Shown: positions 17,553 to 26,534, numbered from the stretch's first letter. The stretch: DNA of 64,000 bases from Paenibacillus sp. FSL K6-1096 (GCF_037977055.1 NZ_CP150274.1:2418001-2482000), one strand, 5' to 3'. Translations and numbers: made by a program. Notes: generated by a model from the letters alone, not told the origin.

Positions 17553-17891
17553 CAGAATGACCTCCTAAAGAGTCAAATAAAGATTGAAAGAATATGATGT
17601 AAATCATTTGCCGGCTATCCTAAATTCAGTATACTCCACTATTCTTCAGCCCTCAAGTCGGCAATCTGCGGCAAAAAGGCAAATTTCACCGCAGCACCAG
17701 CGGTTTCCGGCGGTTGCTCCCCCTACGGCAGAGGTTTATAATAGGAAAAGCGATGGAAGCAAGTTTTGAAAATTCGGAAATTTGTCACGGGGTTACAGCA
17801 GACCTCTTTTTGGAATGCCGGTGAGCCCGGTTCATTTTAAGCACAAGATTATAGCGAAGCAGTCGCCTCGCCAACCTTCAGGAGGAATCAT
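17553..17891 (+). promoter_or_regulatory. Intergenic region with the mqnE promoter
   Basis: For the rightward gene TTGCTC (17714-17719) and TATAAT (17737-17742) are 17 bases apart, giving a leader of about 140 bases before the ribosome binding site AGGAGG. I see no clear riboswitch fold in this leader. Confidence 0.65.
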
Positions 17892-18998
17892 ATGTCTACT
17901 CTTATCACACCCCACACGGATGCCCGGATGGCGAACATTATTGAGAAGGTCCGCGGCGGAGAACGATTGAATTTGGAAGACGGCGTTTATTTATATGAGA
18001 GCAACGATTTATTGACCATCGGGCAGCTTGCCAATGAGGTGAACCAGCGGAAGAACGGGAATAAAGTCTATTTCATCGAGAATATGAGCCTCTACTTCAC
18101 CAATGTCTGCGAATCGCGCTGCGCCTTCTGCAATTTCCGCAAGGATCAGGGCGAGGAAGGCTCGTATACCCTGTCCGGTCCAGAAATGGTGCAATATGTC
18201 CAGCAGCATATTCACCCCGGGGTACGTGAATTCCATATTGTCGGCGGGCATAATGATAATGTGCCCTTCCAGTACTATGTTGATTCACTCCAAGCCCTGA
18301 ACGATGCCTTCCCGGAAGTCACGCTTAAAGCGTACACCGCAGCAGAGATTGACTTCTTCACCCGTATCAGCGGATTCAGTATCCGTGAGGTGCTGGAGCA
18401 GCTGCGCGCTGCCGGCCTGAAGACCTTAACCGGAGGCGGGGCAGAGATTCTGTCTGACCAATACCGCAAAAAAATGCGCGTAGACAAAGCAAACGTCGAG
18501 GAATATCTGAATGTGCACCGGACCGCGCATCAGCTCGGCATGAAGACGCATACTACCATGTTATACGGCTCTATCGAGTCCCGTGAGGACCGCGTCCGCC
18601 ACATGCTGCAGATCCGTGATCTGCAGGACGAAACGGGCGGCTTCATGGTCTTCATCCCGCTGTCGATGCAGCCCAAGAACAAGAATGCCGGGATTATGCG
18701 CCGCAACTCCGCGAATGAGGACCTGAAGACCATTGCGGTCAGCCGGCTGATGCTGGACAATTTTGACCACATCAAGGCTTACTTCATTAATATCGGACCC
18801 CAGTTGACCCAGGTCGCCCTGAACTTCGGCGCCTCCGATGTACACGGCACGATTCTGAAGGAACGGATCAGCCATGCTGCCGGAGCACTGACGCCGGAAG
18901 GCCTGACCCGGGAAGAGCTGATCTGGCTGGTGAAGGGCGCCGGACGGATTCCGGTAGAACGGGATACCTTCTATAACGAGATCAAGGTATACGAATAG
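17892..18998 (+). CDS. mqnE: Aminofutalosine synthase MqnE (radical SAM)
   Basis: A 368-residue radical SAM enzyme that joins the product of MqnA to SAM-derived adenosine, yielding aminofutalosine in the futalosine route to menaquinone. The 4Fe-4S motif CxxxCxxC is C73, C77, C80 (CESRCAFC). The family segments HIVGGHNDNVPFQYY, LTGGGAEI and NKNAGIMRR follow. Length is normal. AGGAGGAATC precedes the ATG. An MqnL-like decarboxylase at 24705-26477 supports the same pathway. Other mqn genes are not in the window. Confidence 0.93.
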   Translation: MSTLITPHTDARMANIIEKVRGGERLNLEDGVYLYESNDLLTIGQLANEVNQRKNGNKVYFIENMSLYFTNVCESRCAFCNFRKDQGEEGSYTLSGPEMVQYVQQHIHPGVREFHIVGGHNDNVPFQYYVDSLQALNDAFPEVTLKAYTAAEIDFFTRISGFSIREVLEQLRAAGLKTLTGGGAEILSDQYRKKMRVDKANVEEYLNVHRTAHQLGMKTHTTMLYGSIESREDRVRHMLQIRDLQDETGGFMVFIPLSMQPKNKNAGIMRRNSANEDLKTIAVSRLMLDNFDHIKAYFINIGPQLTQVALNFGASDVHGTILKERISHAAGALTPEGLTREELIWLVKGAGRIPVERDTFYNEIKVYE

Positions 18999-19007
18999 TT
19001 TCTTTAA

Positions 19008-19104
19008 GCGGAAACGGCTATGCCGTCCTTTTGAAGGACGGTATCGTTTCAGCGAGAATATAAGGATAAGTTATAGCTTGAAACCTATACATTCTTATAT
19101 TTTA
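19008..19104. repeat. Structured intergenic repeat R1, copy 1
   Basis: About 97 bases shared with 55566-55663 and 58721-58819. The first half forms a hairpin, GAAACG...GCCGTCCTT with AAGGACGG...CGTTTC. The second half contains ATATAAGGATAA and ends with CATTCTTATAT, which can pair with each other. It lies between mqnE and the yutJ-like gene. Confidence 0.85.
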
Positions 19105-19135
19105 AGAATCATATCCGAAAGGAAGATCAGTTCGC

Positions 19136-20197
19136 ATGAGAACCTTACTTGTCCTGGGCGGCGGCTATGGCGGTCTTGCCCTCATTCAGCAACTGCTTAA
19201 TCATCATCTCCCCTCTGATGTGGAGATCGTCCTGGTGGACCGGATGCCGTATCAGGGAATCAAGACAGAATATTATGCACTCGCCGCAGGCACAGTAACG
19301 GATTATCATTTGCGGATTCAATTCCCTGTCCATCCCCGCCTGACCGTGCGCTATGGCCAGGTCAGCTCCATTCACCTGGAGAGCCGGACCGTAACGCTCG
19401 ATTCCGGCGAGCCGATTGTGTATGATCTACTGGCAATTGCTCTCGGCTGCACGGATAACTTCCATAATATCCCCGGAGCCGAGCAATATGCCTGCAGTAT
19501 CCAGAGCTTCTCCGGTACCCGGGAGACCTACCGCCGGCTGAACGATGTGAAGCCTTATGGGACAGTCAACATCGTCGGCGGAGGCTTAAGCGGGGTTGAG
19601 ATTGCCTCGGAGCTGCGGGAGAGCCGGCCGGATCTGAATATCTCCATTCTGGACCGGGGAGACCGCATCCTCTCCTCCTTCCCGGCCAAGCTGTCCGCCT
19701 ATGTGGAGGAATGGTTCAGCGAGCATCAGGTGGAAACGATCCGCCAGGTATCGGTCTCCCATGTGGAGAAGGATGCGGTCTTCAATGGCACGCAGGCGAT
19801 TCCGGCGGATGTCACCGTATGGACGGCCGGAATCCAGCCGGTACAGGTGGTGCAGGAGCTTGAATTGCCGAAGGACCGCGGGGGACGGATCATTGTCGGG
19901 GAATATTATAATGTAGCTGAGTACCCTGAGGTGTATGTGATCGGGGATTGCGCCAGCCTGCCCTTCGCCCCCAGCGCTCAGGCAGCAGGGGCTCAAGGGG
20001 AGCAGGTAGGCCAGGTGATTCAGGCGCTCTGGAGAGGCGAGACCCCGAAGCTGCATAAGATCAAGCTGAAGGGCACCTTAGGTTCACTGGGCAAGAATGC
20101 CGGCTTCGGCCTGATGGGCCGCCGTTCGGTCATGGGCCGGGTGCCCCGTCTGCTGAAGAGCGGTGTCCTCTGGATGTCCAAACGCCATTTCGGTTAG
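19136..20197 (+). CDS. yutJ: NDH-2-like FAD/NAD(P) oxidoreductase (YutJ family)
   Basis: A 353-residue flavoprotein. The FAD motif GGGYGG is at residues 8-13, a second nucleotide motif is IVGGGLSGVEIASEL near residues 145-158, and VIGDCAS lies near the C-terminus. It is shorter than the NDH-2 at the left end and lacks an obvious membrane-anchoring tail. It sits next to yuzB and a NifU-like gene, as in B. subtilis. The physiological electron acceptor is uncertain. Confidence 0.88.
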   Translation: MRTLLVLGGGYGGLALIQQLLNHHLPSDVEIVLVDRMPYQGIKTEYYALAAGTVTDYHLRIQFPVHPRLTVRYGQVSSIHLESRTVTLDSGEPIVYDLLAIALGCTDNFHNIPGAEQYACSIQSFSGTRETYRRLNDVKPYGTVNIVGGGLSGVEIASELRESRPDLNISILDRGDRILSSFPAKLSAYVEEWFSEHQVETIRQVSVSHVEKDAVFNGTQAIPADVTVWTAGIQPVQVVQELELPKDRGGRIIVGEYYNVAEYPEVYVIGDCASLPFAPSAQAAGAQGEQVGQVIQALWRGETPKLHKIKLKGTLGSLGKNAGFGLMGRRSVMGRVPRLLKSGVLWMSKRHFG

Positions 20198-20208
20198 ACT
20201 AGCCCGTA

Positions 20209-20236
20209 GGGCGGACTGTCCCGGGACGGTCCGCCT
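20209..20236. terminator. Bidirectional terminator between convergent yutJ and yuzB
   Basis: AGGGCGGAC and GTCCGCCTT flank a short CCCGGGA-containing loop. The stem abuts the yuzB stop codon. Confidence 0.6.
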
Positions 20237-20490
20237 TAATCGATGTCCAGGCTGTCCCAGGCGGCTGCTTCCTGAATAGCGGCTTCAATGGCCTTCTCCA
20301 GCTCCTCAGGGGAATCGGCTTCAATGATCTCCCCGTCTACCATGGCGAAGGGCTGAAGATAACATTGTCCGCAGTTGTTCAGGCAACCGTACTCTACGAC
20401 ATCATAATCCGGATTTTGTTCCAGCTTCAGTTTAAGCGGTTCAGTACCATGCCCGATATTGCTGGCACAAAATTCAATAATTGGTCTCAT
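20236..20490 (-). CDS. yuzB: YuzB-family protein (DUF1450)
   Basis: An 84-residue protein with the conserved pattern IEFCASN at residues 5-11 and YGCLNNCGQCY at 35-44. The four cysteines (C8, C36, C40, C43) resemble a thioredoxin-like [2Fe-2S] or metal site. The acidic C-terminus varies in the family. Position next to yutJ and the NifU-like gene matches B. subtilis. The function is unknown; a redox or Fe-S role is an inference from cysteines and context. Confidence 0.88.
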   Translation of the reverse strand: MRPIIEFCASNIGHGTEPLKLKLEQNPDYDVVEYGCLNNCGQCYLQPFAMVDGEIIEADSPEELEKAIEAAIQEAAAWDSLDID

Positions 20491-20572
20491 GTTGATCTCC
20501 CTATTCTGTCCTAACCATTTTATTTTTTAACTTTTTGTACTATAATAAACCTACGAAAGGAGTGATTGAGAA

Positions 20573-20821
20573 ATGAGTGAGAATGTACAAAGCGCAAGCA
20601 TGTATGATGAGGTTCTGGAAGTGCTTGATAAACTTCGTCCGTTCCTGCAGCGCGATGGCGGTGACGTGGAACTGATTGATGTGGAAGACGGCATCGTCAA
20701 GCTGAAGCTTATGGGTGCATGCGGCAGCTGCCCAAGCTCCACGATCACGCTCAAGGCCGGTATTGAACGCGCCCTGATTGAAGAAGTGGAAGGCATCGAA
20801 GAAGTTATTCAAGTATTCTAA
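20573..20821 (+). CDS. NifU C-terminal-domain Fe-S scaffold (YutI/Nfu type)
   Basis: An 82-residue Nfu-type protein. It has the [19 protein letters not shown] segment and the cluster-binding pair C50-x-x-C53 in GACGSCPSS. It carries 4Fe-4S clusters to apo-proteins. GAAAGGAG lies about 11 bases before the ATG. It is divergent from yuzB. A terminator follows at 20838. Confidence 0.93.
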   Translation: MSENVQSASMYDEVLEVLDKLRPFLQRDGGDVELIDVEDGIVKLKLMGACGSCPSSTITLKAGIERALIEEVEGIEEVIQVF

Positions 20822-20837
20822 TCCCGTTTCATAGACC

Positions 20838-20870
20838 ATCCCGGCCTTCGGTTCGCAGGCCGGGATTTTT
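20838..20870 (+). terminator. Terminator of the NifU-like gene
   Basis: ATCCCGGCCT pairs with AGGCCGGGAT around a 9-base loop and is followed by TTTTTATT. Confidence 0.88.
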
Positions 20871-20908
20871 ATTATTATAGTGGATTTCACAGACCGGGGC
20901 AACCGGCA

Positions 20909-20958
20909 AGAAGACCAGAAGTGCACCGGCCGGCTGCCGGTACATCCTCTGGTCTTCT
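20909..20958 (-). terminator. Hairpin after the second metQ
   Basis: AGAAGACCAGA (20909-20919) pairs with TCTGGTCTTCT (20948-20958), with an inner ACCGGC/GCCGGT hairpin. The T-run on the minus strand is weak, so termination is probable rather than certain. Confidence 0.5.
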
Positions 20959-20982
20959 TCTGTTCTTACAGGTTATTGAAGC

Positions 20983-21855
20983 TTAGAATGCCGGAACAAT
21001 GGAACCCTCATATTGCTTCTCGATGAATTCTTTGGCTTCCGGCGAGTTCAGTGCCTTAGCCAGCTTCTGGATCGCATCGGAATCCTTATTGTCAGGACGG
21101 GCTACCAGCAGGTTCGCATACGGGGAATCGCCGCCTTCAATGAACAGCGCATCCTTCGTTGGAGACAGCTTGGCATCCAGAGCGAAGTTCGTATTGATCA
21201 GGGCCAGATCTACTTCATCCAGCTGGCGCGGCAGCATCGCTGCATCCAGCTCGATGATGTCCAGGTTCTTAGGGTTCTCAGTGATATCAGCTTTGGTGGA
21301 GGAGATATTGGTATCATCCTTCAGCTTAATCAGGCCGTTCTTGGCCAGCAGAATCAATGCGCGTCCGCCGTTGGTGGCATCATTAGGAATAGCAACCTTG
21401 GCGCCTTCCTTCAGCTCATCAATCGACTTGATCTTCTTGGAATAAGCGCCGAACGGCTCTACATGAACCGCTGTTACCGATACCAGATCAGTGCCGTTCT
21501 TGGCATTCTGGTCATCCAGGTAAGGCTTGTGCTGGAAGAAGTTCGCATCGAGCTGTTTCTCGGCCAGCTGTGTATTCGGCAGGATATAGTCCGAGAATTC
21601 CTTGATCTCAAGCTTCACACCCTCAGCTTCAAGCAAAGGGGCAATCGCTTTGAGGATTTCGGCATGTGGTACAGGAGAAGCCCCAACCACCAGCGTCACC
21701 GGATCTGCGGCCGGTGCAGCCGTTGGATCTGCCGCTTCTGTCGGTGCGGTAGTCGCTGCTGAACCCGCTGTGTTGTTTGCAGCATTGTTGTTACCGCAGG
21801 CAGCCAGCACCATAATCAAGGTCAGGCTGAAGAATGTGAGCAGTACTTTTTTCAT
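20983..21855 (-). CDS. metQ: MetQ-type substrate-binding lipoprotein, cluster 2
   Basis: A 290-residue lipoprotein that binds methionine or a related sulfur compound for the MetNI transporter upstream. The signal peptide ends in the lipobox LAAC (cysteine 20). An Asn/Ala/Thr-rich linker follows, then the NlpA/MetQ fold (VVGASPVPHAEIL, FFQHKPYLDDQN). ATG 21855 has GGGGG about 9 bases upstream; longer in-frame starts have no signal sequence or binding site. It is the last gene of a SAM-riboswitch-controlled metNIQ operon. Confidence 0.93.
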   Translation of the reverse strand: MKKVLLTFFSLTLIMVLAACGNNNAANNTAGSAATTAPTEAADPTAAPAADPVTLVVGASPVPHAEILKAIAPLLEAEGVKLEIKEFSDYILPNTQLAEKQLDANFFQHKPYLDDQNAKNGTDLVSVTAVHVEPFGAYSKKIKSIDELKEGAKVAIPNDATNGGRALILLAKNGLIKLKDDTNISSTKADITENPKNLDIIELDAAMLPRQLDEVDLALINTNFALDAKLSPTKDALFIEGGDSPYANLLVARPDNKDSDAIQKLAKALNSPEAKEFIEKQYEGSIVPAF

Positions 21856-21913
21856 CTGTAAATCCCCCTCTATCCGTATAATTTGTATGAATAAGGCTCT
21901 ATATGGATGTACC

Positions 21914-22582
21914 TTATTTCCGTGTAAAATGTCTGACCAGCCGGTCGCCGGCCATTTGCAGCAGCTGTACAAGTACGACCATCAGCACAACCGCGATAAT
22001 CATGACTTCCTTCTGATAACGGTAATAGCCGTAACGGATGGCCAGGTCCCCGAGGCCGCCGCCGCCGATCATACCGGACATCGCGGTATACGAGACCAGC
22101 GTTACGATCGTAATCGTAATACCGGCCAATAGGCCTGGACGGGCCTCCGGCAGCAGCACACGCATGACGATCTGTCCCGTGGAGGCTCCCATCCCCTGCG
22201 CCGCTTCAATGATTCCCCGGTCCACCTCCCGCAGTGCTGTCTCCACCAGTCTGGCGAAGAAGGGAGCTGCGCCGATCACCAGCGCGGGAATCGTCCCGAG
22301 CACCCCGATGGACGTGCCCATAATCGTCTTGCTCAGCGGAATCAGCGCTACCATCAGAATGATGAAAGGAACGGAGCGCAGGATATTAACGATGAACGAT
22401 AATACCGAGTAAACAACCCTGATTATCATGTTATCAGCTCTGCCCCATAAATACAATACAATTCCGAGCGGCAAACCGAGAATAATTGTGAATATTCCGG
22501 AAATTGCCATCATTTTGAGTGTAGCTACAGTAGCCTCAAGCATCTCCGGCCAATCTATAGTACTGAAATCGAGTCCGCCCAT
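21914..22582 (-). CDS. metI: MetI-type methionine ABC permease, cluster 2
   Basis: A 222-residue permease with five or six hydrophobic helices and the ATPase-docking loop AAQGMGASTGQIVMRVLLPE. Its ATG overlaps the metN stop codon (TAATG), indicating coupled translation. It is similar to the cluster 1 permease but clearly diverged, so the two transporters are not a recent duplication. Confidence 0.93.
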   Translation of the reverse strand: MGGLDFSTIDWPEMLEATVATLKMMAISGIFTIILGLPLGIVLYLWGRADNMIIRVVYSVLSFIVNILRSVPFIILMVALIPLSKTIMGTSIGVLGTIPALVIGAAPFFARLVETALREVDRGIIEAAQGMGASTGQIVMRVLLPEARPGLLAGITITIVTLVSYTAMSGMIGGGGLGDLAIRYGYYRYQKEVMIIAVVLMVVLVQLLQMAGDRLVRHFTRK

Positions 22583-23598
22583 TACTGAATCACCTCCACA
22601 TCAAGCCCTTGCGCCGTCAGCTCTGTGAGTGTGGCTTCCACAGCCCCGGACGGTCCTTCCAACCGGACAATCAACTGGCCGTAAGGAACATCCTTAATCG
22701 TTGAGATCGTTCCGTGGAGGATGGCGAACTGGACACCGGTTCCCTGAACCACTTGGGAGAGGGTAGATTCGTAAGTCTTCGCCCCGAGAAAAGTAATCTT
22801 AACCGCCTTGCTGCTGCCGTCATTCACGGCGTCCAGCGCCTGCCGGAGCGGCCCGTCCGACTGGGTCTCGCTGCGGATGAATTCCTTGGTCACCTCATGC
22901 TGCGGCTTCAGGAAGACCTGGGCCACCTCGCCCTGCTCCACGATTCCGCCGCCATGGATCACGGCCACCCGGTCGCAGATGCTCTGAATCACATGCATCT
23001 CATGGGTTATCAGCACGATGGTCAGGTGAAACTTGCGGTTGATGTCCAGCAGCAGGCGCAGAATGGAGTCAGTCGTCTGCGGATCGAGCGCCGAGGTGGC
23101 CTCGTCACACAGCAGGACGTCCGGATCACTGGCCAGCGCCCGGGCGATGCCTACCCGCTGCTTCTGCCCCCCGGATAACTGGGCGGGATACTTGTTGCTG
23201 TGCTCCTCCAGCCCGACCAGGGCCAGAAGCTCCTTCACCTTGCCGTCAATGTGCGACCGGGAAGCACCGGCCAGCCGCAGCGGAAAGGCGATATTATCAT
23301 AGACCGTAGCCGAAGAGAGCAGATTGAAATGCTGAAAGATCATGCCGATCTTCCGCCGCTGCTCCTGCAGCTGGCCCTGACTGAGCGCCGTAAGCTCCAC
23401 ACCGTCCACCCATACTTCGCCCTGCGTCGGGCGCTCCAGCAGATTAATGCAGCGGATCAGCGTGCTTTTGCCGGCACCGGAATGCCCGATGACCCCGAAG
23501 ATTTCCCCCTTCCTGATCGACAGGCTCAGCCCGGAGAGGGCAACCGCCTGCTTGCTTCCCTTGCCGTATACCTTGGTCAGATCCTTCAACTCTATCAA
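22582..23598 (-). CDS. metN: MetN-type methionine ABC ATPase, cluster 2
   Basis: A 338-residue ATPase with Walker A GHSGAGKST, signature LSGGQKQR, Walker B LLCDEATSALD and a C-terminal NIL domain. It powers uptake of methionine or its analogues. Its expression is very likely set by the SAM-I riboswitch directly upstream (about 23630-23830), so the operon should be on when SAM is low. Confidence 0.94.
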   Translation of the reverse strand: MIELKDLTKVYGKGSKQAVALSGLSLSIRKGEIFGVIGHSGAGKSTLIRCINLLERPTQGEVWVDGVELTALSQGQLQEQRRKIGMIFQHFNLLSSATVYDNIAFPLRLAGASRSHIDGKVKELLALVGLEEHSNKYPAQLSGGQKQRVGIARALASDPDVLLCDEATSALDPQTTDSILRLLLDINRKFHLTIVLITHEMHVIQSICDRVAVIHGGGIVEQGEVAQVFLKPQHEVTKEFIRSETQSDGPLRQALDAVNDGSSKAVKITFLGAKTYESTLSQVVQGTGVQFAILHGTISTIKDVPYGQLIVRLEGPSGAVEATLTELTAQGLDVEVIQ

Positions 23599-23633
23599 TC
23601 TTTCCGTCCCCCTTCACTTCAGCTCATGCACAA

Positions 23634-23672
23634 AGAAAGACCCCTTACGATCATGCAGATCGCAAGAGGCCC
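23634..23672 (-). terminator. Riboswitch-controlled terminator before metN
   Basis: On the minus strand GCCTCTTGCGATC pairs with GATCGTAAGGGGTC around TGCAT and is followed by TTTCTTT. It lies between the SAM aptamer and the metN start, as expected for the expression platform. Confidence 0.85.
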
Positions 23673-23690
23673 TGTGTGTATAATGACAAT

Positions 23691-23832
23691 GCCTTCTCAT
23701 CTGCCAAATACCGCACCATCTGCGGCATTGTAGGAATTAGCACCATGACATTTGGATGTACAGCGATGCTGTAGCCAAACCGGTTGCCGGGCTTCATCGG
23801 GCCTGTCCCTCCGCCGCTCTCGATAAGATATC
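23691..23832 (-). ncRNA. SAM-I (S-box) riboswitch aptamer
   Basis: The minus strand shows the S-box pattern in order: TCTTATCGAGAGCGG, GGAGGGACAGGCCC, GATGAAGCCCGGCAACC, GGTGCTAATTCC, and the closing CAGATGAGAAGG. SAM binding would favour the downstream terminator and switch the metNIQ operon off. Confidence 0.95.
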
Positions 23833-23882
23833 AAATATAAGGTTAACTATTCCGTGATATGTCAGAAGTTGATGTACGCCTA

Positions 23883-23912
23883 AGTATATTCCAGTTCCCG
23901 GTTTGTTGTCAA
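23883..23912 (-). promoter_or_regulatory. Sigma-A promoter of the S-box metNIQ operon
   Basis: Minus-strand TTGACA (23907-23912) and TATACT (23883-23888) are separated by 18 bases. Transcription would begin about 45 bases before the aptamer. Confidence 0.8.
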
Positions 23913-23922
23913 AGGTAAGTTT

Positions 23923-24669
23923 TTACGGACGGGCATGACCCGATTTGCGGCCCCGGGCCGCTGTATTCCTGTGCCATTGTTCATTGCTGTACTTGAATAC
24001 AGCGGACAGCGATTTGCAGACCATCTCCAGACTCTGCTTCAGATCCTCCAGGTGACTGTCCAGATCCTCCAGACGGATCTTGTCATGCAGCCCCTGGTGA
24101 CGCTGCCAGAGATCATCCGTCATCTCGGCGTTCATATAGTGAATCTCGGCGTTGCGCCGCTTGCGCAGATTATCCAGCGGTTCACGGTAGGAATTCCTGA
24201 TCTGCTCAAGCTCCCCCGCCAGCGGAATCTCCGGCTTCAGCAGCGCGAATTGCCGCAGCACCGTGAAGTAGGAGAAATGCGCTTTGACCTTGGCGGTATC
24301 GAGGGCATACTGGCTGTTCAGCACCGTGCCCAGCTTATCCAGCAGCGAGAAGACCCGGATGAACCCATCCTTATAGAAATACACGTACCTGGCATACTCT
24401 CCCTGCTCCATGGAAGACATATCGTCCATATAACCGGCCACCACCGACTTCCGGAAAAAGGCAGCCGCGAACCAGCTCTGTTCCAGCTCATCCAGGGATG
24501 AGATCAGGCCCCGCGTCCAGATCTCCTGCTTGCGGTATTCATGGTCATGATCCTCATGCATGTTCATCTCCTTGCGCAGCATGGAGGCAGTCTTCGCCAT
24601 GTGATCCATGGCTTCGGCGAGTACCCCGCTGTTCACCCGGGGCGGTTCTCCCAGTAATGTCCGCAGCAT
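23923..24669 (-). CDS. HEPN-domain protein of the Cthe_2314 type
   Basis: A 248-residue, mostly helical protein. Near residues 170-180 it has RRNAEIHYMN, which contains the Rx4-6H motif (R172 to H177) that marks HEPN domains, often the catalytic site of metal-independent RNases. Overall length and sequence resemble the Cthe_2314-type HEPN proteins of Firmicutes. The C-terminal tail is basic. No partner nucleotidyltransferase (MNT) gene is adjacent, unlike HEPN-MNT toxin-antitoxin pairs. It ends just upstream of the metN promoter. An RNase role is an inference from the motif. Confidence 0.68.
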   Translation of the reverse strand: MLRTLLGEPPRVNSGVLAEAMDHMAKTASMLRKEMNMHEDHDHEYRKQEIWTRGLISSLDELEQSWFAAAFFRKSVVAGYMDDMSSMEQGEYARYVYFYKDGFIRVFSLLDKLGTVLNSQYALDTAKVKAHFSYFTVLRQFALLKPEIPLAGELEQIRNSYREPLDNLRKRRNAEIHYMNAEMTDDLWQRHQGLHDKIRLEDLDSHLEDLKQSLEMVCKSLSAVFKYSNEQWHRNTAARGRKSGHARP

Positions 24670-24704
24670 GTTTGGCCTCCTTGAAGCTTTGATTTAGATA
24701 CCTT

Positions 24705-26477
24705 TTAGACCAGCGGGAAATAGCGTCTCCAGTTACGGTCCACCTGTCCGGCGGTGTCCTCGTCCGGCGCCAGCTCCTCCGGGTAGCCAGGCTTCATACG
24801 GGCATCAATAATGACCGGCAGCGAATGAACGATTGCCCCGCGGTGCACCTTGGCGGCTGAATGGATATCATCCGCCGGATTGAAGCGGGTGAATACGGTC
24901 CACAGGAACCGGGTCTGTGTGCTGACGGCGTCCCTGGCATTGTCCACCAGCACCAGCAGCGGCCAATCCGTCCCGTTCTCCGCGAAGTGGGCTACCAGCC
25001 GCTCCGGCAGCTCAGGGTCCTCTTCATAGGATGCACCGGAAACGGCTAAACATCCTCCGCAATAAGGCACAGCGGCGGTGATTGATGGAAGCAGACCCTC
25101 CGTATAGTCATGCGGAAGCTGGCGTACCGGGCTTCCGGTGCCGATCAGCACCGCCTTGCTGCCGTGGTTCAGCCTGCGTCCGGTATAATCCAGCGTATCC
25201 ATGGATGTATTGGGGAGGATGACCAGATCGGCCTGCGGGTTGAACCGCTCCAGCACCGTCTCCAGCAGCTTAGGGAAGTCGGTAAGCTCAAGCGTCACAT
25301 TGGTCAGCAGCAGGAATTTGGTTAAGGAGAGCTGGCCTTCGCCCAGGATGCGGAACGCGGAAGCCATGGACTCACGCGGATAGCTCTCCCGCACGACAGC
25401 CGCAGCCAGCGAATGCGGACCGGATTCGGAGTAGGACCATAGCGCTTTGACCGAAGGAATCAGCAGGGGATACACCGGGGACAGCAGCCGCTGCAGATAA
25501 TCCTTCAGGTAATAATCCTCCTGGCGCGGCTTGCCGTTAATCGTCGCCGGATAGATGGCATCCTTGCGGTGCCACATCCGCTGGACATGCATTACCGGGA
25601 ATTCATGCTGCAGGGAATAATAGCCCGACTGGCTGCCGTAGGGGCCTTCCGCTCTGCGTTCATGCGGCGAGACCCGGCCGCGGATCGAGAACTCAGCCTC
25701 CGCCGGAATCCGGTGGCCGCCCAGCGGGTCCTGCACCATAGGCAGCTTGCCGCCCAGCATTAGCGAGGCCAGCAGCAGCTCGGGAACCTGCTCAGGAACG
25801 GGAGCCACAGCAGCGGCAATCAGGGCCGGCGGTCCGCCGATGAAGACAGATACCGGCAGCGTCTCTCCAAGCAGCTCAGCCTGGGAATGATGGAATCCGC
25901 CTCCCTTATGAATCTGCCAGTGAAGGCCGGTGGTGCTGTCATCATAGATCTGAATCCGGTACATGCCGAGATTATGGTCATTGGGATTGGTAATATTCTC
26001 TGTGTAGACCAGAGGCAGCGTAAGGAACGATCCGCCGTCCTTGGGCCAGGCGGTAATGCGGGGCAGCTCCTTCAGCGGGTCATTGCTGGAGCAGACGCCA
26101 AGCACCGGAGCTTCTCCCTGCGGAATATCCTTCGTGCCGGCGCGCAGCAGCTCAAACAGTACCTTCTTCTCCCGCCACAGTCCTGCTGCCGAAGGCGGAA
26201 GCAGGATCTCCACGGCCGACGTCAGCGATTTCACCAGTTGCTCCGGCCGGGTGCCGAAGGCCTTGTTCACTCTGCGGACAGAGCCGAACAGATTGGTCGC
26301 CACCGGGAACGGCGTGCCTTGGACATTCGTGAACAGCAGCGCCGGCCCTTCCTCCCGGACCACCCGGCGGTGAATTTCGGCAAGCTCCAGATGCGGATGA
26401 ACCGGAGTATCAATCACAGCAAGATCCTTGTCCCTGCGGAGCTGTTCAATCCATTGTCGTAAATTTGCGTATGCCAT
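24705..26477 (-). CDS. UbiD-family decarboxylase, probably menaquinone biosynthesis (MqnL type)
   Basis: A 590-residue prenylated-FMN-dependent decarboxylase of the UbiD family. Visible are the N-terminal RQWIEQLRRDKDLAVI, the central HNLGMYRIQIYDDSTTGLHW that binds prFMN and metal, and the EFSIRGRV and EGPYGSQSGYY strands. UbiD proteins of about 580-600 residues in organisms with mqnE act late in the futalosine pathway, decarboxylating the naphthoate intermediate. The UbiX-like and prenyltransferase partners are not in the window. Ordinary UbiD in ubiquinone synthesis is excluded for this type of organism. Confidence 0.8.
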   Translation of the reverse strand: MAYANLRQWIEQLRRDKDLAVIDTPVHPHLELAEIHRRVVREEGPALLFTNVQGTPFPVATNLFGSVRRVNKAFGTRPEQLVKSLTSAVEILLPPSAAGLWREKKVLFELLRAGTKDIPQGEAPVLGVCSSNDPLKELPRITAWPKDGGSFLTLPLVYTENITNPNDHNLGMYRIQIYDDSTTGLHWQIHKGGGFHHSQAELLGETLPVSVFIGGPPALIAAAVAPVPEQVPELLLASLMLGGKLPMVQDPLGGHRIPAEAEFSIRGRVSPHERRAEGPYGSQSGYYSLQHEFPVMHVQRMWHRKDAIYPATINGKPRQEDYYLKDYLQRLLSPVYPLLIPSVKALWSYSESGPHSLAAAVVRESYPRESMASAFRILGEGQLSLTKFLLLTNVTLELTDFPKLLETVLERFNPQADLVILPNTSMDTLDYTGRRLNHGSKAVLIGTGSPVRQLPHDYTEGLLPSITAAVPYCGGCLAVSGASYEEDPELPERLVAHFAENGTDWPLLVLVDNARDAVSTQTRFLWTVFTRFNPADDIHSAAKVHRGAIVHSLPVIIDARMKPGYPEELAPDEDTAGQVDRNWRRYFPLV

Positions 26478-26534
26478 ATAGGGTTCCTCCTCAAACAGGA
26501 ACTTATGCTTGTCCCATTCCCCGTATCTGTTTGA

